64,000 nucleotides of DNA. Origin: Ramlibacter sp. WS9. Its GTDB lineage: Bacteria; Pseudomonadota; Gammaproteobacteria; Burkholderiales; Burkholderiaceae_C. The position numbers were made by a program, and so were the translations under genes. The stretch covers positions 124,001 to 188,000 of the forward strand of contig NZ_RKMB01000006.1 of the NCBI RefSeq assembly GCF_003797765.1, given 5' to 3'. Position 1 is the stretch's first letter; each line of letters starts with the position of its first letter. Positions 63,595 to 64,000 of the stretch are shown one piece after another. The notes under the pieces are model-generated. The model worked only from the letters and a program-made list of their open reading frames with translations, was not told where the DNA came from and made no database searches.

Positions 63595-64000
63595 CTAGAG
63601 GACGCCCAACGCGCCCGCCAGCGCCTTTCGGAAGCTGGGGAACTTGTGAACGTCGCTGTGGCCAGCACCTTCGACCCGGAACAGCTGCGCATGCGGCGCT
63701 GCCGTGCAGAGCGATTCGCTGTGGTGAATGCCGATCAGCTCGTCCTTGTCGCCATGCAACAGCATGATCGGGCCGCTCAAACGCCCGGCATGTTCGGCCG
63801 TGTGCAGCGGATAGCGCAGCACCTTGCGCGGCACCCATGGATAGAGTTCCTCGGCCAGCGCGCGCATGCTGCTGTACGGTGAGACGAGCATGGTGAGGTC
63901 GGGGGTGCGCCCGGCGGCGGAAAGCTCGGCCGCCAGGCCGGCGGCCAGCGCCGTGCCGAGCGACTGGCCGGCGATGACCACCCGCTTGCCTTCGTACTGG
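63595..64000 (-). CDS. Alpha/beta hydrolase, partial (N-terminal part off window)
   Basis: The frame enters from the right edge and ends at 63595. The visible 134 residues include the nucleophile elbow GQSLG, the acidic-residue region LLHGDKDELIG and the catalytic histidine in GAGHSDVH, so a Ser-Asp-His triad is intact. It resembles BAAT/dienelactone-hydrolase-like small hydrolases. The N-terminus and cap region are outside the window. Confidence 0.85.
   Translation of the reverse strand, partial: QYEGKRVVIAGQSLGTALAAGLAAELSAAGRTPDLTMLVSPYSSMRALAEELYPWVPRKVLRYPLHTAEHAGRLSGPIMLLHGDKDELIGIHHSESLCTAAPHAQLFRVEGAGHSDVHKFPSFRKALAGALGVL

Overview
The window is dense, GC-rich bacterial chromosome with short intergenic gaps. 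The gene set fits a betaproteobacterium of the Burkholderiales, most likely Comamonadaceae (Variovorax/Ramlibacter/Polaromonas-like): many TRAP transporters, an NAD-dependent fds-type formate dehydrogenase, a TctD/TctE-like two-component system, and REP-like palindromes. This placement is inferred from gene content and style; no rRNA or other marker is present. I saw no tRNA, rRNA, CRISPR array, intact transposase or integrase.

Region 1 (1-9081) looks like a catabolic locus for pyroglutamate or D-glutamate. It holds the N-terminal part of a 5-oxoprolinase, a DUF1445 (D-glutamate cyclase-like) protein, two DctP binding proteins, two closely similar DctQM permease pairs and a LysR regulator. 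An Asp/Glu racemase-like gene, a third related DctP and a GAF/HTH regulator at 18371-21234 probably belong to the same physiology. Region 2 (9092-18300) holds a TerC-type membrane protein with a universal stress protein, a two-component system and a tripartite RND efflux pump. The terC promoter region carries seven heptamers at an exact 11-bp period, the geometry expected of an OmpR/PhoB-family operator.

Region 3 (21287-35459) is a molybdenum/tungsten and formate block: modE divergent from modABC, tupBCA, fdsGBA-fdhD-fdsD, and two tandem paralogous regulators divergent from fds. Similar palindromes lie in front of modA and tupB, which suggests one ModE-type regulon. Region 4 (35454-39739) has an EgtB/SenA-like gene, a 265-bp MITE-like element, and an orphan TRAP DctQM pair. 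The likely partners of that pair are two tandem DctP genes at 51723-54064.

Region 5 (40034-42313) is the most unusual part. Two less GC-rich genes have the layout of integron gene cassettes with attC-like sites but no integrase. One encodes a small P-loop protein. The other encodes a SIR2-like / TIR- or deoxyribosyltransferase-like / HEPN-like multidomain protein, a combination typical of anti-phage abortive systems. Region 6 (42707-51677) is a patchwork of small accessory genes and gene remnants: DyP peroxidase pair, PAN-domain protein, cupin, GNAT, VOC, DUF4256, nucleotidyltransferase, DinB, SnoaL-like and cyclophilin. Region 7 (54256-64000) is more conserved: xseB-ispA-dxs, a Rieske oxygenase whose 3' end has absorbed a repeat, an EamA transporter, a sulfurtransferase, small stress-like proteins, a glyoxalase-family protein, a CPA1 antiporter and the end of an alpha/beta hydrolase.
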